A stretch of DNA of 64,000 nucleotides from Labilibaculum sp. K2S (lineage in GTDB: Bacteria; Bacteroidota; Bacteroidia; Bacteroidales; Marinifilaceae), in assembly GCF_030372765.1 (NCBI RefSeq), contig NZ_JAUCMW010000018.1, forward strand, positions 1 to 64,000, given 5' to 3'. The translations under genes were made by a program, and so were the position numbers. The notes below the pieces were generated by a model. The model was not told where the DNA came from, searched no databases, and saw only the letters and a program-made list of their open reading frames with translations. Numbering within the stretch: the stretch's first letter is position 1; each line of letters starts with the position of its first letter. Positions 1 through 7,637 of this stretch are shown piece after piece.

Positions 1-87
1 TGTATTTACGGGCGTAGTCACATATTGTGCATGCAAACTCCCCCATAAGCCGACAAATAAAATAAAAGTGAGTAAATTTTTAACCAT
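1..87 (-). CDS. 5' end of a secreted protein gene (partial)
   Basis: The minus strand opens with ATG at 87 and stays open to the window edge for 29 codons. The translation has a lysine near the N-terminus, a run of about 14 hydrophobic residues and then Leu-His-Ala-Gln, a typical Sec signal peptide ending in the Ala-Gln cleavage style common in Bacteroidota. The mature protein is outside the window, so its function cannot be stated. It points the same way as the replication genes but is separated from them by about 1.1 kb of repeats, so it may be element cargo or flanking chromosome. The case for a real gene rests only on the signal peptide. Confidence 0.55.
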   Translation of the reverse strand, partial: MVKNLLTFILFVGLWGSLHAQYVTTPVNT

Positions 88-552
88 AAAAGAGTGTTTA
101 ATTTGATAAAAAACAATTCACTCCTTTATTCTGCTTTTTCGAAAAAGGTAACCCGTAAAATCTGTTGTTTAATTAATAAAATTAGTTATGCGCTGATTAT
201 GTGGAATATAGAATTATTATTTATAGGGGTTCTGCATAACAAAAGGGGAAATATTGCTAAGCTTGCAGATATTCAATTTTGATTGAATAGAAAATAAATA
301 TTTGGAAGTTAGGTTTTATGAATTAGACGGCTAATAAACGGCTAGACGGATAAATAAGTAGTTTGCATTGGCGAAAAGGCTTGTGTGCCCTTTAAACAAT
401 AGTTTTCAAGATAATCACATCCGACTTTAAGCTACTTATGAGACGTCTAGTAGATGGCTGGACGGATAAAAAAAGCCAATTAATATTTTAGTGATTCAGG
501 TCTCAAATGCCCGAAGTCTAAAATATCAGTTCTACTTTGTCATTATGAAAAA
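88..552. other. Intergenic region without a supported gene
   Basis: This stretch is AT-rich and has no convincing coding sequence. It contains two related short segments, around 330-352 and 447-470, that both include GACGGATAAA preceded by a GCT-rich stretch. They may be a decayed direct repeat. A 62-codon plus-strand frame at 94-282 has no RBS, domain or signal I can support. Confidence 0.4.
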
Positions 553-985
553 GCCAACACAGAGAATCAAAACCGAATCATTGAGCAATCAGAAAGGTGT
601 TTTAAACAGGTCTTAGCCCGGTTTCTTACCTAGATAACTCGATTATCCAGTTAGTAAAACAAATCAATATAGTGGAAACTCCCATTTTGCCAGTAAAATC
701 AGACAACACAGAGAATAAAAATCGAATCAGCAAGCAATAATAAAGGTGTTTTAAGCAGGGCTTATACCTGTCTTAGCCCGGTTTCTTACCTAGATAAACT
801 GATCACCCAGACAGAAAAACAAATCAATATAGTGGAAACTTCCATTTCACCAGTAAAATCAGCCAACACAGAGAATAAAAACCGAATCATTGAGCAATGG
901 TAAAGGGGTTTTAAGTATGGTTTATACCTGTCTTAGCACGGTTTTTTATCTAGATAAATGATCATCCATATTCTCAAATTTAAGA
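553..985. repeat. Three-copy imperfect tandem repeat, unit 149-160 bp
   Basis: Three long direct repeats begin at 553, 702 and 862, each with the landmark CCAACACAGAGAAT (CAACACAGAGAAT in copy 2). Copy 1 is 149 bp and copy 2 is 160 bp. The extra 11 bp in copies 2 and 3 is an insertion of the GCTTATACCT kind before the shared CTTAGC(C/A)CGG block. Copy 3 decays after about 120 bp. Shared internal blocks include AAACAAATCAATATAGTGG and CAGTAAAATCAGNCAACAC. The unit is far too long and continuous for CRISPR. It lies beside the iteron-like block, so it may be part of the element's origin or partition region, or simply amplified non-coding DNA. Confidence 0.8.
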
Positions 986-990
986 AAAAT

Positions 991-1214
991 CGTGTTTTCT
1001 TCTTACCCTCTTACCCAACTTCCACAACTCACTCATTTGCAAAGACTCTGGCAGGGTAAGATAAGCTTATTCTTCTTACCCAAAATCCATTTTTGAGAAA
1101 ATTACAAGAATTCTCTTACCCAAGGGTAAGAGGAAAAACCACACCTTACCCGAAATAAAACCCTGATTATTTATCGTTTAAGCAGTCAGGGTAAGAGGGT
1201 AAGAAGAAAACGTG
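991..1214. repeat. Iteron-like block with long inverted repeat (candidate replication origin)
   Basis: The heptamer CTTACCC or its complement GGGTAAG occurs nine times: forward at 1002, 1010, 1075, 1115 and 1145; inverted at 1054, 1124, 1189 and 1197. The copies at 1115-1121 and 1124-1130 form a perfect palindrome with a 2-bp centre. The outer ends form a larger inverted repeat: 991-1016 and 1189-1214 match over 23 consecutive bases. The block starts 7 bp past the vapE stop codon. SaPI-type phage satellites are known to carry inverted iterons next to the 3' end of their helicase gene, so an origin is a reasonable inference. A strong bidirectional terminator is less likely, because the motifs are spread over 200 bp. 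Confidence 0.6.
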
Positions 1215-1220
1215 AAAAAA

Positions 1221-2384
1221 CTAAATTTTTGAATCCAGATAATAACCATAAACTCCATTTAGTTTCTTCTTGGGGATATCAATTTGTTTTAAAGCTTTAC
1301 CAATTTTCACAACATTCAAATAGTTAATATTCAACATCTGGCTAAGTTTCGTCTTGATATCGGTTGCTGTCCGAAACGAATCAGCTTCTTCTGATTCATT
1401 ATGAGTGAAGTGTTTTTGAATTAACTGTCTTTCTTCGGATAGAATTTGAAATGCCTGATTCCTCCTTTCATTCTCGTTGATCTCATCTAATGACAAATTA
1501 CAATCAAACTTGGTTTTCACAAGATGATAAGCCTGAGCGTAGACCAAATCAATATCAATCTTCTTTGAATACTCCCAATCAATTTTTTCAATCTCAAAAC
1601 ACAGCCAGCGAACAGATCCTGTTTCATCCATTAAAAACTCCATTTCATTGGTGGAACCAATAAAACTGCATCTTCTGGGAATAACGGAAGCCTTTCGTTC
1701 ATAGGGTAACCTGTCGTTGATCTTCTCCTTTGAAAAAAGAGCCTTCAGACTATTGATATCTCTTCGTGAAAGTGTTGCCAATTCATCCAGATTGATTAAG
1801 ATATTTGTCGCCAGAGCAATACGGCTGTCTTTATCAATCGATATATTCTCGGAGATATAACCACCCAAAGTTGGCGGACATAGAAACCTGCAGAAAGTTG
1901 ATTTCCCGCTGTTCTGCTTATCATGAACAAATATTAAAGCTTGCTTGTTAAAAAAACGACTGTCAATTGCTGTTTTAATAACCCGAACCATCCATTTGCG
2001 AAAATGCAATTCAAAAGAATTTTGATCCTTGGTGTGAACATATGAAGCTAGATTTCCGATATGATCAATCCCATCCCACTCCGGAAGATTGGAAAAATAA
2101 CTTTCGAATGGATTGTAATCGGGTACATAATCAGATTTTAACAGAGCCAAAAGGTTTGCAATACTGATATTGATACCTTCTTTCTGCAATTCTATATAAA
2201 GTGAATTTTCACATAGTATCCGCCATTTAGAAGCATCTTTCTTTCTAATCTCTATATCCAGACTTATAATGTTATTTCTAAGCAAATAACGTTCATTCAG
2301 ATATTCCTCTGTTAAGCTGAACTTATTTGCAATTGTTTTCTTAGGAGCTATTTCACTCACTTTCTCAGTATTTTCAGTTGTCAT
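1221..2384 (-). CDS. VapE/VirE-family replicative helicase-like ATPase
   Basis: The 387-aa protein has the core of the virulence-associated protein E family found in phages, satellites and integrative elements. Seen here: a Walker A segment QNSGKST near residue 158, a Walker B-like strand LINLDELA around residue 195, and a downstream SVRWLCFEI motif with an arginine that may act as the finger residue. The family is related to superfamily 3 helicases and is thought to unwind the element's origin. It is the last gene of a translationally coupled set: its ATG overlaps the stop of the PriCT-2 gene by 4 bases. The stop codon is followed at once by the iteron block at 991-1214. There is no signal peptide, so it is cytoplasmic. 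The family call is firm; the origin-unwinding role is inferred. Confidence 0.85.
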   Translation of the reverse strand: MTTENTEKVSEIAPKKTIANKFSLTEEYLNERYLLRNNIISLDIEIRKKDASKWRILCENSLYIELQKEGINISIANLLALLKSDYVPDYNPFESYFSNLPEWDGIDHIGNLASYVHTKDQNSFELHFRKWMVRVIKTAIDSRFFNKQALIFVHDKQNSGKSTFCRFLCPPTLGGYISENISIDKDSRIALATNILINLDELATLSRRDINSLKALFSKEKINDRLPYERKASVIPRRCSFIGSTNEMEFLMDETGSVRWLCFEIEKIDWEYSKKIDIDLVYAQAYHLVKTKFDCNLSLDEINENERRNQAFQILSEERQLIQKHFTHNESEEADSFRTATDIKTKLSQMLNINYLNVVKIGKALKQIDIPKKKLNGVYGYYLDSKI

Positions 2385-2764
2385 ATCCTGTTTTTTATCA
2401 GTACACCATGAGTTTTAGCGATCCAAAAAAGAGTTGCCAATGTAATTCCTCCACCCCTGCACTTTAAACAATTTGTATATTGTTTATCGCACCTTTCACG
2501 ATTGTAACCAGGATTCAAACGGCTTATTCGGTGAAAGTAATTACGTCCTGTTTCACCCAAAGACTCTGAAAGACTAAAACCAATATTCCTCCAATTTTCA
2601 TAACCTTGAGTAATATCTATACTGCATGATTCAATCCTTGAAACTAATTGTTCAACATTTGCTAACGAGTCACCAACAACCGTAGCTGTTGGTGGTTTGT
2701 ATTTGACAGTTGGACGTTTGTTGTTCGCTTCTAACCAAGCGTGTGGATTAAATACCTTTTTCAT
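2381..2764 (-). CDS. Small PriCT-2 (primase C-terminal 2) domain protein
   Basis: This 127-aa protein matches the pattern of the primase C-terminal 2 domain, a helical region normally fused to an AEP primase. The visible pattern is a central YENWRNIGFSLSESLGETG segment (about 55-73), then NYFHRISRLNPGY, a Cys-containing KQYTNCLKCRGGG stretch, and a final GITLATLFWIAKTHG helix. Here it is a separate protein. It overlaps the upstream BT4734-like gene by 17 bp and the downstream vapE by 4 bp, so the three are almost certainly made together and may work as a split primase-helicase. No catalytic residues are expected in this domain. Confidence 0.75.
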   Translation of the reverse strand: MKKVFNPHAWLEANNKRPTVKYKPPTATVVGDSLANVEQLVSRIESCSIDITQGYENWRNIGFSLSESLGETGRNYFHRISRLNPGYNRERCDKQYTNCLKCRGGGITLATLFWIAKTHGVLIKNRI

Positions 2765-3353
2765 GACTCAAATATTTAGGGTTTATATAGACTTGAGGAT
2801 CATAAGGCAGAAAGCATGCACGTGCAATGTCCTTTCCTGAAGCATCAACTTCGAGTCGATACGTTTGTTTCAAGTAATTACTTACTGCCTTAAAATAGCT
2901 CTTGTGATCCATCAAACTGATATCGATAGGAATCACCCATTTTAACCCATCACCTGACGGAGAACGGAATAAAAGAACCGTTTCTAAGCTCTCATCTGCC
3001 AGCAAGCTATTTTTAATCTCCTCAACATTCGACAGGTGGTCAAAGTCCAATACCATCAAGCCTGAATGACTTTGAAAATGTTTCTCGCTTCTTTTCGTAA
3101 ATATTCCTGAGAAACAGGCATAGTTGAATTGGCTTGCTTTAAAAGCTCTGGCTTCTTCTGCATCTTTGATTTGTCGTAAGGTTTGAGTTCGTTCAACATT
3201 CCAATGTCCTTTTATTAGTTTATAAGCATCTAGTACAGTTATTGTCCTGTATGGTTTGGTATTAGATATGGGTTTTTTGAAGAAACTAAACTCAAAAATT
3301 TTTATCTGGTTATCTGGATAACCGTTTATTTTATCACTTAAATTTGGCGTCAT
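2748..3353 (-). CDS. BT4734/VirE N-terminal-like protein (primase-polymerase-like)
   Basis: The 201-aa protein resembles the BT4734/BF3469 N-terminal domain common in Bacteroidota integrative elements. Key motifs are SGLMVLDFDHL (about 94-104), with an Asp-X-Asp pair typical of archaeo-eukaryotic primase-type metal sites, then FRSPSGDGLKWVI (about 128-140) and a late DIARACFLPYDP (about 178-189). The order fits a primase-polymerase fold, with Asp ligands, a Ser-Pro-Ser-Gly-x-Gly-x-Lys loop and a terminal Arg/Cys segment. It is the first gene of the overlapping primase-helicase set. Start: ATG at 3353, with no better upstream option. The family match is good; primase activity is inferred from fold motifs only. 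Confidence 0.75.
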   Translation of the reverse strand: MTPNLSDKINGYPDNQIKIFEFSFFKKPISNTKPYRTITVLDAYKLIKGHWNVERTQTLRQIKDAEEARAFKASQFNYACFSGIFTKRSEKHFQSHSGLMVLDFDHLSNVEEIKNSLLADESLETVLLFRSPSGDGLKWVIPIDISLMDHKSYFKAVSNYLKQTYRLEVDASGKDIARACFLPYDPQVYINPKYLSHEKGI

Positions 3354-3485
3354 ATTATTTCATTTTTTAGAAAAATTAGGGCATAGTTATCCTGTTTGCA
3401 AAGCATTACCACTTCACAGCATATTAACTCTATGCCATACAATTCGATTATTTTAAAGGAAAAGAAGATTCCTTTTAAGAAAGGT

Positions 3486-3773
3486 TTACTTAAAAGATTT
3501 CACGTAATGTTTCTTCAGATGAGCTTCTATATCTGAACTTTTATAGTAGATCTTAGAGCCAATTTGAGAAAAGGCTAAAGTACCGTTATCACGATAGGTC
3601 TGAAGTGTTCGTTTGCTGATAAGAAGTGTTTGGCAAACTTCCTGATTGTCGAGCCAACGTTCTTCCAGTGGATAAAAGTGTTTTCTACTTAATTTTTCTA
3701 CAGCTTCTTCCATGCTTCTTAATTGCGAATTTATCTTTAGAAAAGCATCGCTGCTCATTGTTACTACTTCCAT
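3486..3773 (-). CDS. Excisionase-like HTH (MerR-type) DNA-binding protein
   Basis: This 95-aa protein has a winged-helix motif of the excisionase/MerR type at about residues 40-90. It includes WLDNQEVCQTLLISKRTLQTYRDNG, and then a wing with the pattern IGSKIYYKSSDIEAHLKK. Such proteins sit ahead of the BT4734-VapE module in many Bacteroidota elements and act in excision or as switches for the module. It lies 133 bp upstream of that module on the same strand. The gap holds an imperfect hairpin at about 3452-3478 that could act as a weak terminator. A second ATG at codon 6 (3758) is an alternative start. The target site is unknown. Confidence 0.8.
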   Translation of the reverse strand: MEVVTMSSDAFLKINSQLRSMEEAVEKLSRKHFYPLEERWLDNQEVCQTLLISKRTLQTYRDNGTLAFSQIGSKIYYKSSDIEAHLKKHYVKSFK

Positions 3774-3860
3774 AATATTGAAATTTAGAGTTAATTAATA
3801 AAAATCAAATCTATCTGGCGCCAGTAGATCGTTTCGGAAGCAAACATAGGCAGTACAAAG

Positions 3861-3895
3861 CAAAAAAAAGGGTTGCAACTAACTTGTACAACCCT
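3861..3895 (-). terminator. Rho-independent terminator after the 445-aa orphan
   Basis: Read on the minus strand there is a 7-bp stem (AGGGTTG / CAACCCT, 3869-3875 with 3889-3895), a 13-nt loop and then an eight-T run at 3869-3862. It lies 45 bp past the stop of the gene at 3940 and separates it from the HTH gene. Confidence 0.75.
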
Positions 3896-3939
3896 CGGTA
3901 AGCTCACTGATTATCTGCATGATAATTCAAATGTTTTTT

Positions 3940-5277
3940 CTAGTATTTATTCAACAATTGACGCAAACGAACCAATTTAGTCTCCCAAAATTCAATCGCT
4001 TCATTTTGCGGACTGTCAAAATTGTTCTTTACCGATTTATAACTAATATCATCTTTTTGCTTGGATGAAAAACTTGATGCTATTTGCTTGGATAGTTTTG
4101 TGATATTATTAGTCTCTAAGATATTTTCATCGCTAAGCAATCGGAAAAGCAAAGCCATTTGCGACACCGTTAAATTGGACTTAATCTTTCCAAAACCGCT
4201 CGAACTGCCCGTATTATCAAGTAAATCTCTATCATATTTTACCAATTTGTTATCAACAAAGGCAATCAACTTATCCAAAGTATTGTCTACCAAAGTCATG
4301 ATATTGGATAAATGCAAATGGCGATACAAAGGACTGTCCTTCAAAGTGTAAAGTCGTTTTTTAAAAGCTATCAAAACCTCATATCGTTCCTTCTCATTCC
4401 TGCCGGATAAAGATTTGTTAAGATATTCAACACTATAAGCATAAGTCTTTACTGGTATAACACTAGTCTCAATTAGAAAATTTAAGACCTTTTCTTCTCT
4501 AGCAAAATCATCTGTAGTCTCTAACAAACCATCTAACACTTTACTTATTTTTTGAAAAAATAGGTCATTTCTATTAGAATTATACCTCTCAAGATACATT
4601 TCATCGCTGACAGCTTTTACAAAGTCTTGAAATGAAATAGAATCCTTTCCTATATCATCTTTTTCAATTTCTTGATCCTTTGGCTGACTTTGAATATCAG
4701 AAGGTGAATTGTAAGAAGCATAAGGATATTCGCCAGCTACAAATGTTACGCTATCAAAAAGCACGTAATCATTTCCAAGTGAAAAACTTTTAAAAAATTC
4801 TTTACGCCATATCTCCACTTTCGCCTCATCAATTTGCTTATATTTTAAGATTAAACTTTCATCATCTAAAACATTATCTAAAGACACAAACAACTTAACA
4901 GTAATAAACTCCAACAAGCCTGCGACTCCTTCGTAGGCAACAAGAAGATTGGTATAGTAGTCGTAATTAAAAGCATCATCACTTATTTGTTCAATTATTA
5001 AATCTTCGAGAACAGATTTTAGGTAAGACTCTATCTTTTCTTTAAAGTTCAACAGTCTCCTGGCCCTAAATTCAAACATAGACTGAATCGCTTCACGGGA
5101 TTTACCTTGTCCTGCAATATCAAAATATATTCTTTTGATTGTATCAAACTCAAAATTCAGTTTTTCGCTAATATCCTTTTCAAACAGAACGATCTTTTCT
5201 TTAAAGGCTATCTCAGAGTTAATATCATTATAAGTATTAAAAAACAACTTCTCAAAATATTCAAATTCATCTCTCAT
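3940..5277 (-). CDS. Unknown 445-aa protein, element-associated
   Basis: I do not recognise a named family with confidence. The protein is highly charged and mostly helical, with no signal peptide or membrane segment. A low-complexity, acidic linker around residues 190-215 (rich in Ser, Gln, Asp and Glu) divides it in two. The last 90 residues (LTVSQMALLFRLL, a Thr/Lys-rich segment, KSVKNNFDSP, then EFWETKLVRLRQLL) resemble the C-terminal helical domain of RteC-like or transposon-linked proteins of Bacteroides that sit next to integrases. That resemblance is from memory and is weak. It is transcribed alone, has its own terminator, and is the last gene before the candidate attachment site, a typical place for an element regulator or an accessory or defence gene. 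Confidence 0.6.
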   Translation of the reverse strand: MRDEFEYFEKLFFNTYNDINSEIAFKEKIVLFEKDISEKLNFEFDTIKRIYFDIAGQGKSREAIQSMFEFRARRLLNFKEKIESYLKSVLEDLIIEQISDDAFNYDYYTNLLVAYEGVAGLLEFITVKLFVSLDNVLDDESLILKYKQIDEAKVEIWRKEFFKSFSLGNDYVLFDSVTFVAGEYPYASYNSPSDIQSQPKDQEIEKDDIGKDSISFQDFVKAVSDEMYLERYNSNRNDLFFQKISKVLDGLLETTDDFAREEKVLNFLIETSVIPVKTYAYSVEYLNKSLSGRNEKERYEVLIAFKKRLYTLKDSPLYRHLHLSNIMTLVDNTLDKLIAFVDNKLVKYDRDLLDNTGSSSGFGKIKSNLTVSQMALLFRLLSDENILETNNITKLSKQIASSFSSKQKDDISYKSVKNNFDSPQNEAIEFWETKLVRLRQLLNKY

Positions 5278-5470
5278 GCCCAGTACTCTATTTTTTATTC
5301 TGGGTGCAAAAATAATAAAATGCGGTGCATTATGAACATTTTTTATATCTTTGAATCACTCGCAAACGAGGACATTTTGATAAAAAGCAAAGCAATCAAG
5401 TAGTTACATAATTCGGTGTAGTGAAAAATTGTTTACAAGGCTAAAGCATTGTATTACAGCATACGAGATA

Positions 5471-5500
5471 GGGATGGTTCATGATCCTCTCTCTCCGCAA
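5471..5500 (+). other. Candidate attR: tRNA-Ser 3'-end-like sequence
   Basis: The stretch ends in CTCTCTCTCCGCAA, which matches what I recall as the 3' acceptor end of Bacteroidota tRNA-Ser genes (TCTCTCC plus discriminator G and CAA). It is preceded by GGTTCATGATCC, a degenerate T-arm. No 5' half of a tRNA is present upstream. It is followed by a hairpin (5501-5518) and a strong terminator (5518-5559), as would follow a real tRNA gene. This is the arrangement left when an element integrates at the 3' end of a tRNA gene: intact tRNA at the far side, short duplicate plus the original downstream flank at this side. It also marks the change from replication genes to metabolic genes. Confidence 0.45.
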
Positions 5501-5517
5501 TTTAGGACACATCCTAA

Positions 5518-5559
5518 ACAAAAAAGACTGTAAATCCATTGATTTACAGTCTTTTTTTT
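5518..5559. terminator. Bidirectional rho-independent terminator after uxuA
   Basis: A perfect stem of about 16 bp (5520-5535 with 5542-5557) with a 6-nt loop is flanked by A-runs on the left and T-runs on the right, so it works in both directions. It closes the minus-strand uxuA transcript (stop at 5562). A second hairpin, TTTAGGA-CACA-TCCTAAA at 5501-5518, abuts it. Confidence 0.9.
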
Positions 5560-5561
5560 AT

Positions 5562-6767
5562 CTACTCTATAAACGATTCAATTCCTGTCATTAAACCATC
5601 GAGCTCAGCCAAACCCTTTAGTCTGCCGATTAACGGATAACCCGGATTGTACTGATGTTCGTAATCTGACAGCATTTTAATTCCGTGATCGGGACGAACC
5701 GGCATACGTACATCTTCCCGTCCTTCGGATATCCTGCGCTTTTGTTCTTTTAATAAAGCACTGATTATTTTCACCATATTCTGGCTTCCCGAAATATGTC
5801 CTGACTCATAAAAGCTGCCATCTTCAAGCATTTGGGTATTGCGCAAATGCACAAAATGAATGCGTTCCGAAAACCGTTCAATAATATGTGGCAAATCGTT
5901 TTCCCTGCGTGCAGATAAAGAACCAGCACAAAAGGTAATGCCATTATTTACTGATTTATTTGCCTCAAAAAGCCACTCGTAATCATCTTCCTGCCCAATA
6001 ATTCGAGGAAGACCCAAAACAGGAAATGGAGGATCATCAGGATGAATAGCAAATCGTACTTCTGATTCCTCAGCCACAGGAATAACGTCATCCAGAAACA
6101 TCTTCAAATTATTCCGCATCGAATTTTTATCATGCCCTTTATACTTTTCGATAAACTGCAGAAAAAGTGCTTTTGGATCCGTAACTGAACCATCAACCAA
6201 ACCATCAATAAATCCTTGAGTAACTACAATAATGTTGTAAGCGAGCTCTTCTGCCTCCTCTTCCGACATTGATTCATATGCCTTAGCTGCAGCATCCACA
6301 ATGTCTTGCGGATAATCCTTATCTGCATCAGGTCTTTTTAGGATGTAGATATCGAAAGCCACAAAAGTTGGAAAATCAAAATACATGGATTCACCACCAT
6401 TGGCCAGCTTATAATGAAGATTGGTGCGGGCCCAATCGAGCACCGGCATGAAATTATAACAGATTGTATCAATTCCACACTCGCCCAAATTCCGAACAGA
6501 TTTCTTATAATTTTCAATTAAACGGGGATAATCCTCCGAATGCAGTTTTATTCCTTCGGAAACAGGTAAACTTTCTACCACACTCCACCGCATTCCTTTG
6601 GATTCTATCAATTCCTTTACTTTAAGAATCTCATATTTTTCCCAAATTTCTCCGTTGGGAATGTGGTGTAAAGCTGTAATTACACCTTCAACTCCCATCT
6701 GAACCAACATATCCAGCGTAATTGGATCTTTAACACCAAACCAACGCCAAGTTTTTTCCAATGCCAT
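5562..6767 (-). CDS. uxuA: D-mannonate dehydratase
   Basis: UxuA converts D-mannonate to 2-keto-3-deoxy-D-gluconate, the step after fructuronate reduction in glucuronate catabolism. The 401-aa length is normal for the family. Visible signatures are the N-terminal WRWFGVKDP, GVEGVITALHHIPNGEIW, the metal-site region FAIHPDDPPFPVLGLPRI (about 243-260), HFVHLRNTQ, and the C-terminal VRPDHGIKMLSD with a His near residue 366. It is cytoplasmic. It lies 10 bp downstream of the SDR oxidoreductase gene, and together they handle the glucuronate or methylglucuronate cleaved from xylan by the GH67 and GH115 enzymes of this locus. The operator at 7600-7616 is the likely control point. Confidence 0.97.
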   Translation of the reverse strand: MALEKTWRWFGVKDPITLDMLVQMGVEGVITALHHIPNGEIWEKYEILKVKELIESKGMRWSVVESLPVSEGIKLHSEDYPRLIENYKKSVRNLGECGIDTICYNFMPVLDWARTNLHYKLANGGESMYFDFPTFVAFDIYILKRPDADKDYPQDIVDAAAKAYESMSEEEAEELAYNIIVVTQGFIDGLVDGSVTDPKALFLQFIEKYKGHDKNSMRNNLKMFLDDVIPVAEESEVRFAIHPDDPPFPVLGLPRIIGQEDDYEWLFEANKSVNNGITFCAGSLSARRENDLPHIIERFSERIHFVHLRNTQMLEDGSFYESGHISGSQNMVKIISALLKEQKRRISEGREDVRMPVRPDHGIKMLSDYEHQYNPGYPLIGRLKGLAELDGLMTGIESFIE

Positions 6768-6777
6768 AATCTACGAT

Positions 6778-7584
6778 TTATACACCACTGAATGAGCTAA
6801 AACCACCATCAACAGGCAATATCACACCTGTGATAAAGGATGCTGCATCTGAGCATAAAAATTGAACTGCTCCATTTAATTCTTTAATATCCCCAAATCG
6901 CCCCATTGGCGTGCGTGCCAATACTTTTTCACTTCTTTCGGTGTATGAACCATCCGGGTTAATTAATACATTACGGTTCTGATCCCCAATAAAGAAACCC
7001 GGAGCAATTGCATTTACACGGATTTTTTCGCTAAACTTCGTTGCCATTTCCATAGCCATCCATTGAGTGAAAATATTGATTCCTGTTTTAGCTACGGAAT
7101 ATCCCAAAACACGTGTAATCGCTGAATAAGTTGCCATTGATGAAATGGTTATTATACTGCCTTCCCCTTGTTCAGACATTGCTTCACCAAAAACAAGACT
7201 TGGATACACCGTTCCATTCATATTAAGGTTATTTACTTTTTCAAAGTCCTCAATTTTCATATCAAAAATGGTTTGTTGCTCAGTAAGTGTTGCTCCTGGT
7301 AAATTACCACCAGCTGCATTTACTAAAATATCAACCTTTCCCCATTTTTTGATGATTGTTTCACGAGCTTGTTTGAGCTCATCCATGCTTAAAACACTGG
7401 ATACGAAACCAATGGCTTCGCCACCCAATTCTTCCAACTCCTTTACCCGATTGTTAACATTCTCTTCCCGGATATCAAGTATGGCAACTTTTACCCCTGC
7501 ATTAATTAAACTACGGGCAATACTTCCTCCTAATACGCCCCCTCCACCGGTTACTACGGCAACTTTTCCTTTAATTTCAAACAT
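6778..7584 (-). CDS. SDR-family D-mannonate oxidoreductase (fructuronate reductase)
   Basis: This 268-aa short-chain dehydrogenase has the Rossmann motif GGGGVLGGSIA (about 13-23), DI at the end of the second strand (about 37-38, suggesting NAD preference), NAAGG (about 89-93), catalytic Ser in ITISSMAT, Tyr/Lys in YSVAKTG, and the NAIAPGFF and PVDGGF segments. SDR enzymes next to uxuA in Bacteroidota are annotated as fructuronate reductases that replace the UxuB family, so the assignment depends on the neighbour as well as the fold. The 7600-7616 palindrome lies 16 bp upstream of the ATG. Substrate assignment is strong but indirect. Confidence 0.88.
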   Translation of the reverse strand: MFEIKGKVAVVTGGGGVLGGSIARSLINAGVKVAILDIREENVNNRVKELEELGGEAIGFVSSVLSMDELKQARETIIKKWGKVDILVNAAGGNLPGATLTEQQTIFDMKIEDFEKVNNLNMNGTVYPSLVFGEAMSEQGEGSIITISSMATYSAITRVLGYSVAKTGINIFTQWMAMEMATKFSEKIRVNAIAPGFFIGDQNRNVLINPDGSYTERSEKVLARTPMGRFGDIKELNGAVQFLCSDAASFITGVILPVDGGFSSFSGV

Positions 7585-7599
7585 CGTTTAATTGTTTTA

Positions 7600-7616
7600 A
7601 ACGTATATTATACGTT
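7600..7616. promoter_or_regulatory. Perfect palindromic operator upstream of the SDR-uxuA pair
   Basis: AACGTATATTATACGTT is a perfect palindrome of 8+1+8 bp. It overlaps a minus-strand -7-like element TACGTTTA (7598-7605) and sits 16 bp before the SDR start codon, a repressor-like position. It shares the CGTATA-w-TATACG core with the site at 8290-8306, and both flank the Nudix regulator gene. Confidence 0.75.
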
Positions 7617-7637
7617 ATCTAATTTATATAAATTTTT

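Noticed and set aside
94..282. 62-codon plus-strand frame near the left end
   Set aside because: No ribosome-binding context, no domain or signal, and unusual Ile/Lys/Asn composition of AT-rich non-coding DNA.
553..985. Possible CRISPR array
   Set aside because: Units are 149-160 bp and continuous, with no short repeats alternating with unique spacers, and no cas genes nearby.
5400..5500. Complete tRNA-Ser gene
   Set aside because: Only the 3' acceptor-like end is visible; there is no matching 5' acceptor strand, D-arm or anticodon arm upstream.
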